Of a DNA stretch of 64,000 bases, positions 32,109 through 40,911 are shown piece by piece (position 1 is the stretch's first letter; the number at the start of each line of letters is the position of its first letter). Below the pieces are notes generated by a model. The model was not told the DNA's origin and ran no database searches. It saw only the letters and a program-made list of their open reading frames with translations. This stretch comes from Synechococcus sp. CS-1329 (lineage in GTDB: Bacteria > Cyanobacteriota > Cyanobacteriia > PCC-6307 > Cyanobiaceae), in the NCBI RefSeq assembly GCF_025128055.1, contig NZ_JAHLYS010000032.1, positions 1 to 64,000 on the forward strand, in the 5' to 3' direction. A program made the translations under genes and the position numbers.

Positions 32109-33209
32109 ATGCAGAGCAACAGCAGGATCCGCCGCAGCGCCTGGGGGCTGCAGTTGGGGGCCGCCGGTCTGGCCTTCGCGCTCTCGGGCTGCGGCCTGAT
32201 GCGTGCCACCGCCGAGGTGCCGGCGGCGCGGGCGGCAGCGGCCTCACGGCCTGCAGCCGCCGCAAAAGCCCCCCCAGCGGCGGGGATTGAAGCCAGCAGC
32301 TGTGCCACGGGCCGCCAGAGCGCCGAGGAGGTGTTCCGCTCGGCCCGGGAGGGCGTGGCGGTGGTGTCGAGCGGCAACAGCCTGGGCAGTGCCTTCGTGG
32401 TGGCCCAACAGGACGGCATGACCTACCTGGCCACCAATGCCCATGTGGTGGGCGGCAGCGAGGTGATGCGACTCAAGTGGGTGGATGGCAGCAGCGACCG
32501 GGCGCGGGTGGTGGCGCGCGGATCGGGCAAGGCGCCCACCAGCGACCTGGCCCTGCTGGCGGTGGAGGGCCAGCGCGGCAAGGTGCTGCGCCTGCGTGAT
32601 CAGACCTCGGCGGTGGGCCAGGAGGTGTTCGTGATCGGCGCCCCGAAGGGGCTGGAATTCAGCCTCAGCCGTGGGGTGGTGAGCAGCCTGCGCGGCAATG
32701 AGCAGATCCTGCAGATCGATGCGGCGGTGAACCCGGGCAATTCCGGCGGCCCGGTGCTGGATGCGGGCAACTGTGTGGCGGGCATCGCCACCTTCAAATA
32801 CGGCGACAGCGAGGGGCTGAACTTCGCGGTGTCGTCGAAGGTGGTGCGCGAGTTCCTGGCGCAGCTGCCCACTGGCGGCAGCACAACGCGCCAGCCTGAG
32901 ACCGCCAGCAACGACGACACCCTGTGCCTGTTCCGCGCCTCCGGCGGCGAAGAGGAGCAGATCCCCTGCCGCATCAGCCGGGTGAGCGCCCGCAACGGCG
33001 GCACCCTCTACGACCTGGCCTGGGCCGATGGCTCCCGCAACGCCTATGCCTTCTTCCGTGATGGGCGGGTGGCGATCCGCGCCAACGACGGCAGCGGCCG
33101 GGCCCAAAGCGACGAGGGCACCTTCCGCCGCCTCCAGGGTGGTGTGGCGGTGCGCGGCAGTGGCGACAGCCTCGCCTTCATTCCCGGGTTGGATCCGGTG
33201 CTGAACTGA
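32109..33209 (+). CDS. Lipoprotein trypsin-like serine protease (S1C)
   Basis: 366 residues. A lipoprotein signal (GLQLGAAGLAFALSGCG, Cys28 lipobox) and an Ala/Pro-rich linker lead into a trypsin fold (about 75-265) with the triad His in LATNAHVVGG, Asp in SDLALLAV and Ser in AAVNPGNSGGPVLD, as in the Deg/Htr family but without PDZ domains. The final 100 residues (CLFRASGGEEEQIPCRISRV) form a small beta-rich domain with a Cys pair. It probably degrades or processes envelope proteins in the periplasm. Confidence 0.87.
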   Translation: MQSNSRIRRSAWGLQLGAAGLAFALSGCGLMRATAEVPAARAAAASRPAAAAKAPPAAGIEASSCATGRQSAEEVFRSAREGVAVVSSGNSLGSAFVVAQQDGMTYLATNAHVVGGSEVMRLKWVDGSSDRARVVARGSGKAPTSDLALLAVEGQRGKVLRLRDQTSAVGQEVFVIGAPKGLEFSLSRGVVSSLRGNEQILQIDAAVNPGNSGGPVLDAGNCVAGIATFKYGDSEGLNFAVSSKVVREFLAQLPTGGSTTRQPETASNDDTLCLFRASGGEEEQIPCRISRVSARNGGTLYDLAWADGSRNAYAFFRDGRVAIRANDGSGRAQSDEGTFRRLQGGVAVRGSGDSLAFIPGLDPVLN

Positions 33210-33233
33210 GCGCAGTCAGTCTGCGCTGTGCCC

Positions 33234-33923
33234 ATGCCCCTGCTGCCCCGCCGCTTCGAGCGGATCCGCGCCGTGCTCGACCGGCGCATGGCCGATCTCA
33301 CCGTGGTGCTGGAGGCGGTGGACAAGCCCCACAACCTCTCGGCGATCCTGCGCAGCTGCGATGCGGTGGGGGTGCTGGAGGCCCATGTGGTGAGCCTGAA
33401 GGGCCGGCCGCGCACGTTCAACAGCACCGCCCAGGGCAGCCAGAAGTGGGTGCCCCTGCGCCCGCACGAACGGGTGGAGGAGGTGCTGGGGCAACTGAAG
33501 CAGCAGGGCTTCCGCCTCTACGGCACCCAGCTGGGCACCAACGCCGTGGACTACCGCCAGTGCGACTTCCGTGGCCCCACGGCCTTCCTGCTGGGGGCGG
33601 AGAAGTGGGGCCTGAGCGAAGCCGCGGCGGCGATGGTGGATCAGCCGCTGTTCATCCCCACCGGCGGCATGGTGCAGTCGCTGAATGTGTCAGTGGCGGC
33701 GGCGGTGCTGCTGTTCGAAGCGCTGCGGCAGCGCCAGGCGGCGGGCCTGGTGCCCGAGGCCGGCGAAGGGCTGCCGCCTGGGGCGCGCCAGGATCTGCTG
33801 TTCGAGTGGGCCTACCCCCAGGTGGCGGAGTGGTGCCGGCGCCAGGGGCGCCCCTACCCCCCGCTCACGCCAGATGGTGAGATCAGCGAGCAGCTGCCCC
33901 GCACCCTGAAGCTGCGCCACTGA
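33234..33923 (+). CDS. trmH: tRNA (guanosine-18-2'-O)-methyltransferase
   Basis: 229 residues from the ATG at 33234, with a GTG two codons earlier also possible. SpoU/TrmH signatures: the early LEAVDKPHNLSAILRSCDAVGV, AFLLGAEKWGLSEAA, and the C-terminal FIPTGGMVQSLNVSVAAAVLLFEALRQR. The trefoil-knot SAM site makes 2'-O-methylguanosine at position 18 in tRNA. The C-terminal extension (LLFEWAYPQVAEWCRRQGRPYPP) matches TrmH rather than TrmL. Confidence 0.94.
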   Translation: MPLLPRRFERIRAVLDRRMADLTVVLEAVDKPHNLSAILRSCDAVGVLEAHVVSLKGRPRTFNSTAQGSQKWVPLRPHERVEEVLGQLKQQGFRLYGTQLGTNAVDYRQCDFRGPTAFLLGAEKWGLSEAAAAMVDQPLFIPTGGMVQSLNVSVAAAVLLFEALRQRQAAGLVPEAGEGLPPGARQDLLFEWAYPQVAEWCRRQGRPYPPLTPDGEISEQLPRTLKLRH

Positions 33924-33951
33924 CGTTGATCCTGCGCAGCCTGGGGACAGA

Positions 33952-34230
33952 TCAGAGGAACGGGATCAGCACGTCGTTGTGATCGGGCGGTGGTGGGGCC
34001 GCCTGACCGCTGTGGGCCCTGGGCAGCCACAGGGCCACGGCCACACCGACGATCTCCAGCAGCAGCGGCCGCGCCACAAACAGAACCACCGCCAGGGCAC
34101 CGAGGGCGAGCAGACGCTCCAGCAAGCCGATGACGTCGTCGCCGTTGGCCGTGCCCAGCAACCAGAGCAGCGCCGAGGCGGCCAGCAGGCCGAGGGTGAC
34201 CCAGAGGGGCATCAACACAGTGGCCAACAC
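33952..34230 (-). CDS. Small membrane protein of unknown function
   Basis: 92 residues with three hydrophobic segments (about 5-25 LMPLWVTLGLLAASALLWLL, 39-57 and 58-72) and a Pro-rich tail, PPPPDHNDVLIPFL. I do not recognise a family. It converges on trmH, 28 bases apart. Confidence 0.5.
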   Translation of the reverse strand: MLATVLMPLWVTLGLLAASALLWLLGTANGDDVIGLLERLLALGALAVVLFVARPLLLEIVGVAVALWLPRAHSGQAAPPPPDHNDVLIPFL

Positions 34231-34681
34231 ATCGCTGTTTTACTCGGCTGCAGCCGCCCATGTCTGTCGATGCTGAGCGCAGGCCGGCCCAATCGCCGCT
34301 GGAGCGCACTTTGCCCTGGGACCTGGACGTAGCTGAGGCCGCCCTCAACGCCAGGGCACAACGAGCCTGGGGCAACCAGGAGGCCATGAACGGGAGACAA
34401 CAAGCCACAAGCCCCTGCCAGAGGACTGGTTTTCCTGAAGAAAAGCTGAGAAGTAGCCAATAACTTGCCGTAAGAGTCATGAAAGTCTTGATCAATCCGC
34501 CATCGATTTCAGGAAGCGGCTCTTCTCCCCCGCCAGGCGCCAGCAGCCCAACCGATGGCCCTGAGCGGAGTTGGCCATCAAGCCCACGGCCTGGATTCGC
34601 TCAGGCCATCAGTGGCATCCCGATGGCCCAGGCCCCTCGAGGTGGGGAACTCTGATCGGCGTCCCCTTGAGACCTGCCACC
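34231..34681. other. 450-bp gap upstream of the pilin gene
   Basis: Six-frame readings give only short composition-biased frames, so I support no gene. The right part is less G/C-rich and probably holds the pilin promoter, including a TTGCCG...TAAGAG-like stretch near 34465-34480 that I do not claim. No structured RNA was recognised. Confidence 0.4.
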
Positions 34682-35125
34682 ATGCGCACCCACACGAGCC
34701 TCGCCGTTCTCCGTCAACTCCAGCAACGCCGGGCCAGTTCCAACCCGCTCACCAAGGGATTCACCCTGGTGGAGCTGATGATTGTGGTGGCCGTCATCGG
34801 CATTCTCTCCGCTGCGGCTCTGCCGCAATATCTGCAGGCCCGCAATGCGGCCCAGGCCGGTGCGGCCATCGGTGAAGCCCTTGGCCTCGCCAAGGAATGC
34901 GCGACGTTTGCCGCCTCTGACATCGGCGGAGCTCCCACAGCGCCGACCACTGGCCCCGTGCAGAATCCAACCCCCTGTACTACCGATGCAGGCGGCACCT
35001 ACACCGCCACCTGGACAGAAGGTCCAGTCGGTGTTCGCTGTCTCACGCAAACTTCAAACGCAGGGAACAAAACAGCCACGATCACGATCGATGGCAATGG
35101 CTCCATGAGCTGTGCCCTGTCCTGA
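34682..35125 (+). CDS. Type IV prepilin (PilA-like)
   Basis: 147 residues. A 26-residue leader ends in NPLTKG, and the prepilin peptidase site is KG|FTLVELMIVVAVIGILSAAALP, with Phe at +1 and Glu at +5, then the long helix (ALPQYLQARNAAQAGAAIGEALGLAKECATFA). The globular part (about 80-147) has four Cys and Thr/Asn-rich loops. It would form fibre subunits for motility, adhesion or DNA uptake. The start was placed at 34682 rather than at an upstream in-frame ATG, since the leader then has a normal length. Confidence 0.9.
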   Translation: MRTHTSLAVLRQLQQRRASSNPLTKGFTLVELMIVVAVIGILSAAALPQYLQARNAAQAGAAIGEALGLAKECATFAASDIGGAPTAPTTGPVQNPTPCTTDAGGTYTATWTEGPVGVRCLTQTSNAGNKTATITIDGNGSMSCALS

Positions 35126-35141
35126 TTCGATCACGTCAGCA

Positions 35142-36023
35142 TCACGTTCCCCGCCCTCCATCCCCCCCGCTCACCCAGGCCTCCAGGCCCTCGCCGAGGA
35201 ACGAGAGACCGAGCACCAGCACGAACATCGCCAGGCCGGGGTAGAGGGCGGTCCACCAGATGCCGGTGGGCAGAGCGGTGAGGGCCTGCTGGAGATCACC
35301 ACCCCACTCGGGAATGGTTTCCGGCAGGCCGAGGCCCAGAAACCCCAGACCGCCCAGCACCAGCACCGCATCGGCGGCGTTGAGGGTGAGCAGCACCGGC
35401 ACCGAGGTGATCACGTTGCGGAACAGATAGCGGCGCAGGATCCAGACCGGACCGGCCCCCAGGGTGCGGGCGGCCTCCACGTAGAGCTCGGCCTTCACCT
35501 GGGCCGTCTGGTTGCGCACCACACGGAAATACTGCGGGATATAGACCACGCACAGGGCGGCGGCCGCATTGGGCAGGCCCCGGCCCAGCAGGAAGGCCAG
35601 CACCACTGAGAGCAGCAGCACCGGCAGGGTGTAGAGCGTGTCCATCAGCAGCACCAGCACCCGGTCGAACCAGCCGCCCAGGTAACCGCTGAGCATCCCC
35701 AGGGGCACACCGATCACCAGGGCCACCACCAGCGCCAGCAGCACCACCTGCAGGGCCACGGCGGCACCGGAGAGCGTGCGCACGCAGACGTCGCGACCGA
35801 GCCGGTCGGTGCCGCACCAGTGCTGCAGCGACGGGGTGGCATAGATGGGATTGTCGAGGCCGGCATTGGGATCCGCCAGCACCCCCAGGTGGATCATCAG
35901 CGGCGTCAGCAGCGCGATCAGCCCGTAGATCAGCACGATCACCAGGCCCCAGCGGGCCATCCGGCCGGAGAGATCGCGCGGCCGCCAGCGGCGCAGCAGA
36001 GCGGTGCTCGGCGGGGTGGTCAT
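35142..36023 (-). CDS. ABC transporter permease, peptide/nickel type (DppC-like)
   Basis: 293 residues from MTTPPSTALL. An N-terminal OppC_N-like helix (MARWGLVIVLIYGLIALLTPLM) is followed by HWCGTDRLGRDVCVRTLSGAAVAL and five to six helices, with the EAA loop YVEAARTLGAGPVWILRRYLFRNVI that docks the ATPase. Permeases of this class carry dipeptides, oligopeptides or nickel. No partner genes lie nearby, so the partner subunits are probably elsewhere. It converges on the pilin gene. The frame is open a further 128 codons upstream, but those residues read as non-coding. Confidence 0.88.
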   Translation of the reverse strand: MTTPPSTALLRRWRPRDLSGRMARWGLVIVLIYGLIALLTPLMIHLGVLADPNAGLDNPIYATPSLQHWCGTDRLGRDVCVRTLSGAAVALQVVLLALVVALVIGVPLGMLSGYLGGWFDRVLVLLMDTLYTLPVLLLSVVLAFLLGRGLPNAAAALCVVYIPQYFRVVRNQTAQVKAELYVEAARTLGAGPVWILRRYLFRNVITSVPVLLTLNAADAVLVLGGLGFLGLGLPETIPEWGGDLQQALTALPTGIWWTALYPGLAMFVLVLGLSFLGEGLEAWVSGGDGGRGT

Positions 36024-36211
36024 CGGGCAACGGTCCGGGGCAGGGCCAGTCTGGGGCAGGGGCAGGAGGCTGACCCCTGATGCTCTGCGGCCGAGCACCA
36101 GCGGAGCGGAGAGGAGCCTGGCCAGGGCCTCAACAGTGGTGATCCTGTCGTCTGCCGGCCTGTTGCCGGCCCCTGGCCAGCAGATGAAGCTCTCAATCGC
36201 CAGCGTGAGGG

Positions 36212-36988
36212 ATGACGGCCAGGCTGCGATCGAAGCCCAGAGCTGTGCTGTGTTCAGGCATTCTGGAATCGGCCCAAGGAAGTTCCATATCCCACCAGCA
36301 GCGGGTGCTGATCGTTGACGACGACCCCGAGCAGCGCCGGTTTCTCGCCGCTGAACTGGCCGTGGAGAGCTATGCGGTGGAGGCGGTGGGCACGGGCCAG
36401 CAGGCACTGATCCGCCTGCGCGAAGCCCGCTGGGATCTGGTGCTGCTCGACTGGACCCTGCCCGATTTCAGCGGTGTGGAGGTGTGCCGGCGCTTGAGGG
36501 CCACGGAGATCACCACGCCGGTGCTGATGCTCACAGCCCGAGATGCGGTGACCGAGCGGGTGGAAGCCCTCGATGCCGGGGCCGACGACTACCTCACCAA
36601 ACCCTTTTCGATCGAGGAGCTGCTGGCGCGGGTGCGGGCCCGGCTGCGTCGCAGTGGATCCAGCAACGGCGACGAGACGGTGCTGAGCTTCGCTGACCTG
36701 CAGGTGAACATGGCCAGCCATGAAGTAAGCCGTGGCGGAGAAGAGATCCAGCTCACGGTGAGGGAGTACGGCCTGCTGCTGGCCCTGCTCAGAGAACCCA
36801 ACAGGGTGCAGGAACGCCAGACGTTGCTGCACAACGTCTGGGGTGAGCACTTCGTGGGCGATGCCAACCTGCTCGATGTCTACATTCGCTATCTGCGTAA
36901 GAAGATCGAACGCCCCGGGTTGCCTACCTTGATCCAGACCGTACGCGGCGTGGGCTTCATCCTCAAAGCGGGGGAATCGAAGACCTGA
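36212..36988 (+). CDS. OmpR-family response regulator
   Basis: 258 residues from the first ATG. The receiver domain (about 31-150) has the acidic pocket VLIVDDDPEQ, the phosphoacceptor Asp80 in LLDWTLPDFSG, MLTARDA and Lys130 in LTKPF. The winged-helix DNA-binding domain follows (LSFADLQVNMASHEV, LTVREYGLLLALL, LLHNVWGEHFVGDANLLDVYIRYLRKKIE, IQTVRGVGFIL). The N-terminal extension of about 30 residues is long for the family, so a later start, perhaps GTG at 36245, is possible. It overlaps the histidine kinase gene tail to tail by 26 bases. Confidence 0.93.
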   Translation: MTARLRSKPRAVLCSGILESAQGSSISHQQRVLIVDDDPEQRRFLAAELAVESYAVEAVGTGQQALIRLREARWDLVLLDWTLPDFSGVEVCRRLRATEITTPVLMLTARDAVTERVEALDAGADDYLTKPFSIEELLARVRARLRRSGSSNGDETVLSFADLQVNMASHEVSRGGEEIQLTVREYGLLLALLREPNRVQERQTLLHNVWGEHFVGDANLLDVYIRYLRKKIERPGLPTLIQTVRGVGFILKAGESKT

Positions 36989-38384
36989 GCCCTACCCGCT
37001 CCAGCACCAGCTGAAAATCAGCACCGCCGCCTGGAGCGGAGGCCACCCGCACATCACCGCCCATGCGCCGCATCAGCAAGCGCACCATCGCCAGGCCGAT
37101 GCCGCTCCCACTGGTGTCGGCCTGGGAGGTTCCGCGCACAAAGCGCTCAAAGATACGCTCCTGTTCCGCCAGCGGCACCCCTGGCCCGTTGTCGCGCACA
37201 TGCAGAACCACCTCAGTAGCACCAGCTGAGCTGTAGAGCTCAATGGGGGACCCTTTGGGCGTGTATTTGAGAGCATTTTCCACCAGGTTGGTCAGACACT
37301 GCTGAAGGCGCTCCCCATCGCCCAGACCCCAGGGCGGCGAACCTTCCTGGGGCAAGCGCAGCCGCAGACGATCGGGGGCCAGAGGCTGAAGCCTTTCGAA
37401 AGCCACGAGCAGGGCATCATCGAGATCGAGGGGATCCCGGCCCAGCCGCAGGCGGCCGGCCTCCTCCCGGGCAATGTCCAGCAACTCACTGACCATCCGT
37501 CCCATCCGTTCGGCCTCCCTGGTGATGCCCTGCACTGCTTTATTGGCAGCGCATGCACCGGATTGGCGTTTCAAGCTCTGGGAGTAGCCACTGATCAAGG
37601 TGATCGGCGTGCGCAATTCGTGGGCCACTCCATCCACAAAAGTTTGCTGGCGCCCGCGGGCAGCCGCCAGACGATCCAGCAAGGCATTGAAGGAGGCCAC
37701 GATCATCTCAATCTCCGGCGGCTGGTTCTGGATCGACAGACGCATCTGCTCGAGGCTCTCGGAGTCGATCTGACCCAGTTCGGTACAGAGCCGAGTCAGC
37801 GGGCGCAGCGTCCACCGAAACAACAGCCAGAGTGCGCCTGTGGTGAGAAGGCAGGCCGCAGAAGCATGCGCCAGCAGCAGCAGAAACAGCAGACGACGGC
37901 GCTCCACATCGCTGCTGATGTCCTCAACGACCCGCAACACAGCTGGCCTGCCAGAGAAGTTGATCTGCTTGCTGCTGCAGAGATAACGTCGCTCTGCTAT
38001 CGCGAACCCCACCAGATGATCGTCACCGACACAGCGGCGCTCGACGGTGGCCACCAGCTGGGGAAATGGCACCGGTAGCGGCAGCGCGCCGCTCAGGCGA
38101 GGTTGGCGGTAGGGGCGGCCTGGCTCCAGCTCCAGCCACAACAATCGGCCTGGGGAGAGGATCTGATCCAGTTTGGAGTGGAACTCAGTGGGAGTGGCAC
38201 TGGAGGAACGGGCCAGCAGCTCCCGAACCACCAGATCCGTGGCCTGGCGATGACGTCTGGCGCGGGAGAGATCGAGCAGATTCTGATTCGCCAGGATCAG
38301 CAACCCGAACCCGGCGAGTACGGCCAGCAGGCTGTAGGGCCGGAGGCGGCGATACAACGACAGGCAAGCCAACGCTGGCTTCAT
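36963..38384 (-). CDS. Sensor histidine kinase
   Basis: 473 residues from MKPALACLSL. A membrane helix at about 20-37 and another at about 170-195 bracket a sensor domain of about 130 residues with three Cys. A HAMP-like region follows, then the H-box DGVAHELRTPITLISG, N-box NLVENALKYTPKG, and G boxes DNGPGVPLAEQERIFERF and GSGIGLAMVRLLM. It is presumably the partner of the regulator encoded opposite, though tail-to-tail overlap is a rare arrangement for a pair. The signal is unknown. Confidence 0.92.
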   Translation of the reverse strand: MKPALACLSLYRRLRPYSLLAVLAGFGLLILANQNLLDLSRARRHRQATDLVVRELLARSSSATPTEFHSKLDQILSPGRLLWLELEPGRPYRQPRLSGALPLPVPFPQLVATVERRCVGDDHLVGFAIAERRYLCSSKQINFSGRPAVLRVVEDISSDVERRRLLFLLLLAHASAACLLTTGALWLLFRWTLRPLTRLCTELGQIDSESLEQMRLSIQNQPPEIEMIVASFNALLDRLAAARGRQQTFVDGVAHELRTPITLISGYSQSLKRQSGACAANKAVQGITREAERMGRMVSELLDIAREEAGRLRLGRDPLDLDDALLVAFERLQPLAPDRLRLRLPQEGSPPWGLGDGERLQQCLTNLVENALKYTPKGSPIELYSSAGATEVVLHVRDNGPGVPLAEQERIFERFVRGTSQADTSGSGIGLAMVRLLMRRMGGDVRVASAPGGGADFQLVLERVGLRSSIPPL

Positions 38385-38556
38385 CGGCTCAGAAACCGCA
38401 TCAATGCTCCAGCCAATCCGTCCATCACCCAACCGAGAACCATTGTGCCGCCAACAGGCCAGTGTGGGGTCATGGCCGGGCCGGGGATTGCATCCCTTGA
38501 GTTCAGTGACCCAGCAGCTGTCGTCCTCGTCAGCTGAGCGGCCAGATCCCCTTCAT

Positions 38557-39216
38557 TCAGCCCGCCCCGGCAACCCCTTCACTGCTCACCCACTGCAGCG
38601 GGCCGCCGCCAGCGCTGAAGCTCTGCACCAGGCGCAGGCTCACCAGCTGGGTCGCCGGATCCAGGCAGGCGGAGAACGGTGCGCTCTCGGACCTGTTCAA
38701 CACCCTGGCAGCGCTCAAACCGCCGCAGGTGGCCCAGGTGGGGGGCTTGGCGGCCAGGCCATCGAGCACCACATGGCTCTGGGCGTTGGTGCCGGGGTTG
38801 ACGCGTCCCTCCAGTCCATAGGCAGGTCCGCAGCGCGCCAGCACCTGGCCGCGCCAGATCCCGCTCGGGGCGGCCCCAACCGAATAGGTGATCAGCCCGT
38901 CACCCCTCCTGATCTGCAGCACCACCTTGCGGCTGGACACTCCACAGCTCACGGCGAGGGGCGTGGCGGCATCCACCACCTCGCTGGCCCCCTCCAGATC
39001 AGCCCGGATCAGCGCCAGGGCCCGCCGCTGGTGGGCACGCTCCCGCACCAGCCGAGAGAAGTTCTGTGCCGAGCGGCCCTCCCCCAGCAGCGCCTGCACC
39101 ACCACACCGCACACCATCAGGCCCAGACCCATGGCCACCAGCAGCTCCACCAGGCCAAAGCCAGCGCTGGCCAGGCGGCCCCTGGTCTGGACTTTGAGGA
39201 TCGGTGCTGTCTTCAT
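38557..39216 (-). CDS. PilW-like minor prepilin
   Basis: 219 residues from MKTAPILKVQ. The leader ends SAG|FGLVELLVAMGLGLMVCGVVVQALL, with Glu at +5. A helical stalk and a Cys-containing globular domain follow (CGVSSRK, LARCGPAY, TCGGLS, ACLDP). Size and leader fit a PilW-type minor pilin. It is last of four pseudopilin-like genes in a minus-strand operon, 22 bases after the FimT-like gene. Together they probably prime type IV pili, needed for motility or DNA uptake. Confidence 0.8.
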   Translation of the reverse strand: MKTAPILKVQTRGRLASAGFGLVELLVAMGLGLMVCGVVVQALLGEGRSAQNFSRLVRERAHQRRALALIRADLEGASEVVDAATPLAVSCGVSSRKVVLQIRRGDGLITYSVGAAPSGIWRGQVLARCGPAYGLEGRVNPGTNAQSHVVLDGLAAKPPTWATCGGLSAARVLNRSESAPFSACLDPATQLVSLRLVQSFSAGGGPLQWVSSEGVAGAG

Positions 39217-39238
39217 CACGTTGGTGGCCTGCTCGGGC

Positions 39239-39775
39239 TCAGAGGGTCGGATCAGGGCGGCAGGCGGCGCTGTCGGGGTGGCCCCCGGGCGCGCCGCCAT
39301 AGCGGCCGAGGCGCACCACCCCCAGCGGCGGGGCCATCACCAGACAGCGACGCAGCTCGGTGCCAGCGCTGCTGAGCACCACCGTGCCGCCATCCAGCAC
39401 CAGACCATTGCTGCTGAAGCGCAGGGTGTCGGGCAGGTTGTGGCTCAGCTGGATCGAGCCGTTCTCCACCCCTTCAGCCAAGGGCAGCGCCGCCCGCTCA
39501 CAGCCGGCCAGCGAGCCCTTCAACGGCTCCTGCCATCCGGCGGGCGCCAGGCTCAGGCCACAGGGCCGGCCCAGTCGCTCCGCCGCGGCACGGCCCCGCT
39601 CCAGGCCCAGCACCAGCCGCCGAGTGGCCACCTCCAGCCGCTGTCTGGCCATCGACTCGGCACCCACCTGGACCGCCAGGCCCGCAAGCAGCAACAGCAC
39701 CGACACCCCCACCAGCAGCTCGGTGAGCGAAGAGCCCTGGGAGGACTCGCGGGGCCTGGCGAGGGAGCGGATCAC
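39239..39775 (-). CDS. GspH/FimT-like minor pseudopilin
   Basis: 178 residues from the GTG at 39775, which overlaps the preceding stop (GTGA). Leader MIRSLARPRESSQGS then SLTELLVGVSVLLLLAGLAVQVGAESMA; cleavage would be after Gly or Ser before SLTELL, with Glu at +4/+5. A GspH/FimT-type beta-rich domain follows (GRAAAERLGRPCGLSLAPAGW, and RCLVMAPPLGVVRLGRYG). The open frame upstream of 39775 is not coding. Second to last of the minor-pilin operon. Confidence 0.72.
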   Translation of the reverse strand: MIRSLARPRESSQGSSLTELLVGVSVLLLLAGLAVQVGAESMARQRLEVATRRLVLGLERGRAAAERLGRPCGLSLAPAGWQEPLKGSLAGCERAALPLAEGVENGSIQLSHNLPDTLRFSSNGLVLDGGTVVLSSAGTELRRCLVMAPPLGVVRLGRYGGAPGGHPDSAACRPDPTL

Positions 39776-40227
39776 GGTCGGCACAGCCCATGGGCCGCCG
39801 GGGCGAACAGCCGCCGGCGCTCGATCCCCTCCCCTGAAGCTGTCAACCAGAGGGCGGGAGGGTCTTCTGCGCTGGCGGCCTCCGAAACCGCCTCCAGGGC
39901 AGGGGCCGGGGGAAGAGCCGTGGCCAGGCTCACCTCCTGCGGCAACGGCGAGCGGGCGATGGCCAACTGCTCGTCCATCCATGCCAGCGCCTCGTCGCAG
40001 CTCATCGGTACCTCCGCTCCCGCGTCCCCTGCCGCCTTCACCTGGGCGGCGGCCGCCAGCCGCAGAGCCCGCTCCCGCTGCAGCAGTTCCAGGTCGATGC
40101 GGTGCAACGCCTCCTGGCGCTGCTCAGCGCGCTGGTTCCAGCTGAGGGCCGATCCCCACAGCTGCGCCGAGGAATTCGCCGCCAGGGCGAACACCAGCGT
40201 CGACATCAGCACTTCCGCCAGTGTCAT
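39772..40227 (-). CDS. PilV-like minor pseudopilin with very short leader
   Basis: 151 residues. The sequence opens MTLAEVLMSTLVFALAANSSAQLW, the hydrophobic pilin helix with Glu at position 5, but no Gly-containing leader precedes it; the only upstream in-frame residues are PARDRP. This suggests either a leaderless form or a start further upstream in the overlapping gene. The rest is helical with a small Cys pair (MSCDEALAW, HGLCRP). ATGA overlap with the upstream gene. Confidence 0.6.
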   Translation of the reverse strand: MTLAEVLMSTLVFALAANSSAQLWGSALSWNQRAEQRQEALHRIDLELLQRERALRLAAAAQVKAAGDAGAEVPMSCDEALAWMDEQLAIARSPLPQEVSLATALPPAPALEAVSEAASAEDPPALWLTASGEGIERRRLFAPAAHGLCRP

Positions 40228-40727
40228 CGGCCGATCCCGCGCAGGCCCACCACACGCAGGGGCCAGGGGGCAGCGCCGGCCACGTCAAGGGCAAACAGCC
40301 GTTGCACCTTGCCTTGGCTCAGTTCCAGCCGCAGTTCACCCGGGCGGGCGGCCGCGCCCGGCACCCCAGGCGTCCAGGACACCAGCCGCCAGGCGGCCGC
40401 ATCCACCTGCCCGCTCAGCACAGGCGCCGCGCTCAGGCCTGGCGCACACCCCCCAGCGGCCGACTCCCAGAGCTCGGAAGCCAGCGGCAACAGGCAGGCA
40501 TGGGAGCCACTGAGCCTTGCAGCCACCTGCTCCGCCGCCGAAGCCAGAGCATCATCCAGCCGGCGCTGCTCCAGCTCCGCCGCCGCCAGCCGACTGCCCT
40601 GCAGCGCCATCGTCTGCACCGAGAGCGCGCTCAGCAGCAGCACCAGGGACACGCCAAACGACAGTGGCAGCAGAAACCCGGCTTCAGCGCCTCGGCTGGG
40701 CACAGGCAGAACACGTGGCAGCGCCAT
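40224..40727 (-). CDS. PilX-like minor pilin
   Basis: 167 residues from MALPRVLPVPS; the first gene of the operon. The leader ends GAEAG, followed by FLLPLSFGVSLVLLLSALSVQTMA, a PilX-type start with a polar or Pro-containing beginning rather than the FTLIE motif. Helical and then mixed sequence follow, with Cys at CLLPLASE and GGCAPG. It would cap or initiate pili together with the three genes that follow. An ATG six codons earlier exists. Confidence 0.68.
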   Translation of the reverse strand: MALPRVLPVPSRGAEAGFLLPLSFGVSLVLLLSALSVQTMALQGSRLAAAELEQRRLDDALASAAEQVAARLSGSHACLLPLASELWESAAGGCAPGLSAAPVLSGQVDAAAWRLVSWTPGVPGAAARPGELRLELSQGKVQRLFALDVAGAAPWPLRVVGLRGIGR

Positions 40728-40911
40728 CGGCGGCCTCCTTTGCAATCACGCCCCCAGGGTTCCCAGCCAGCGAGGGGTCGGCCTTCCCTTGAGCGGAAGC
40801 GGCCCGCGAGCTTCAACAACCGTTGCAGATGCAGCCTCTGGAGCCAGAACCAGCAGACCCCCCCAGCACCTGAGAGAGTGGCCGTCAACCCACACCCGGG
40901 CCGAATCGGGC

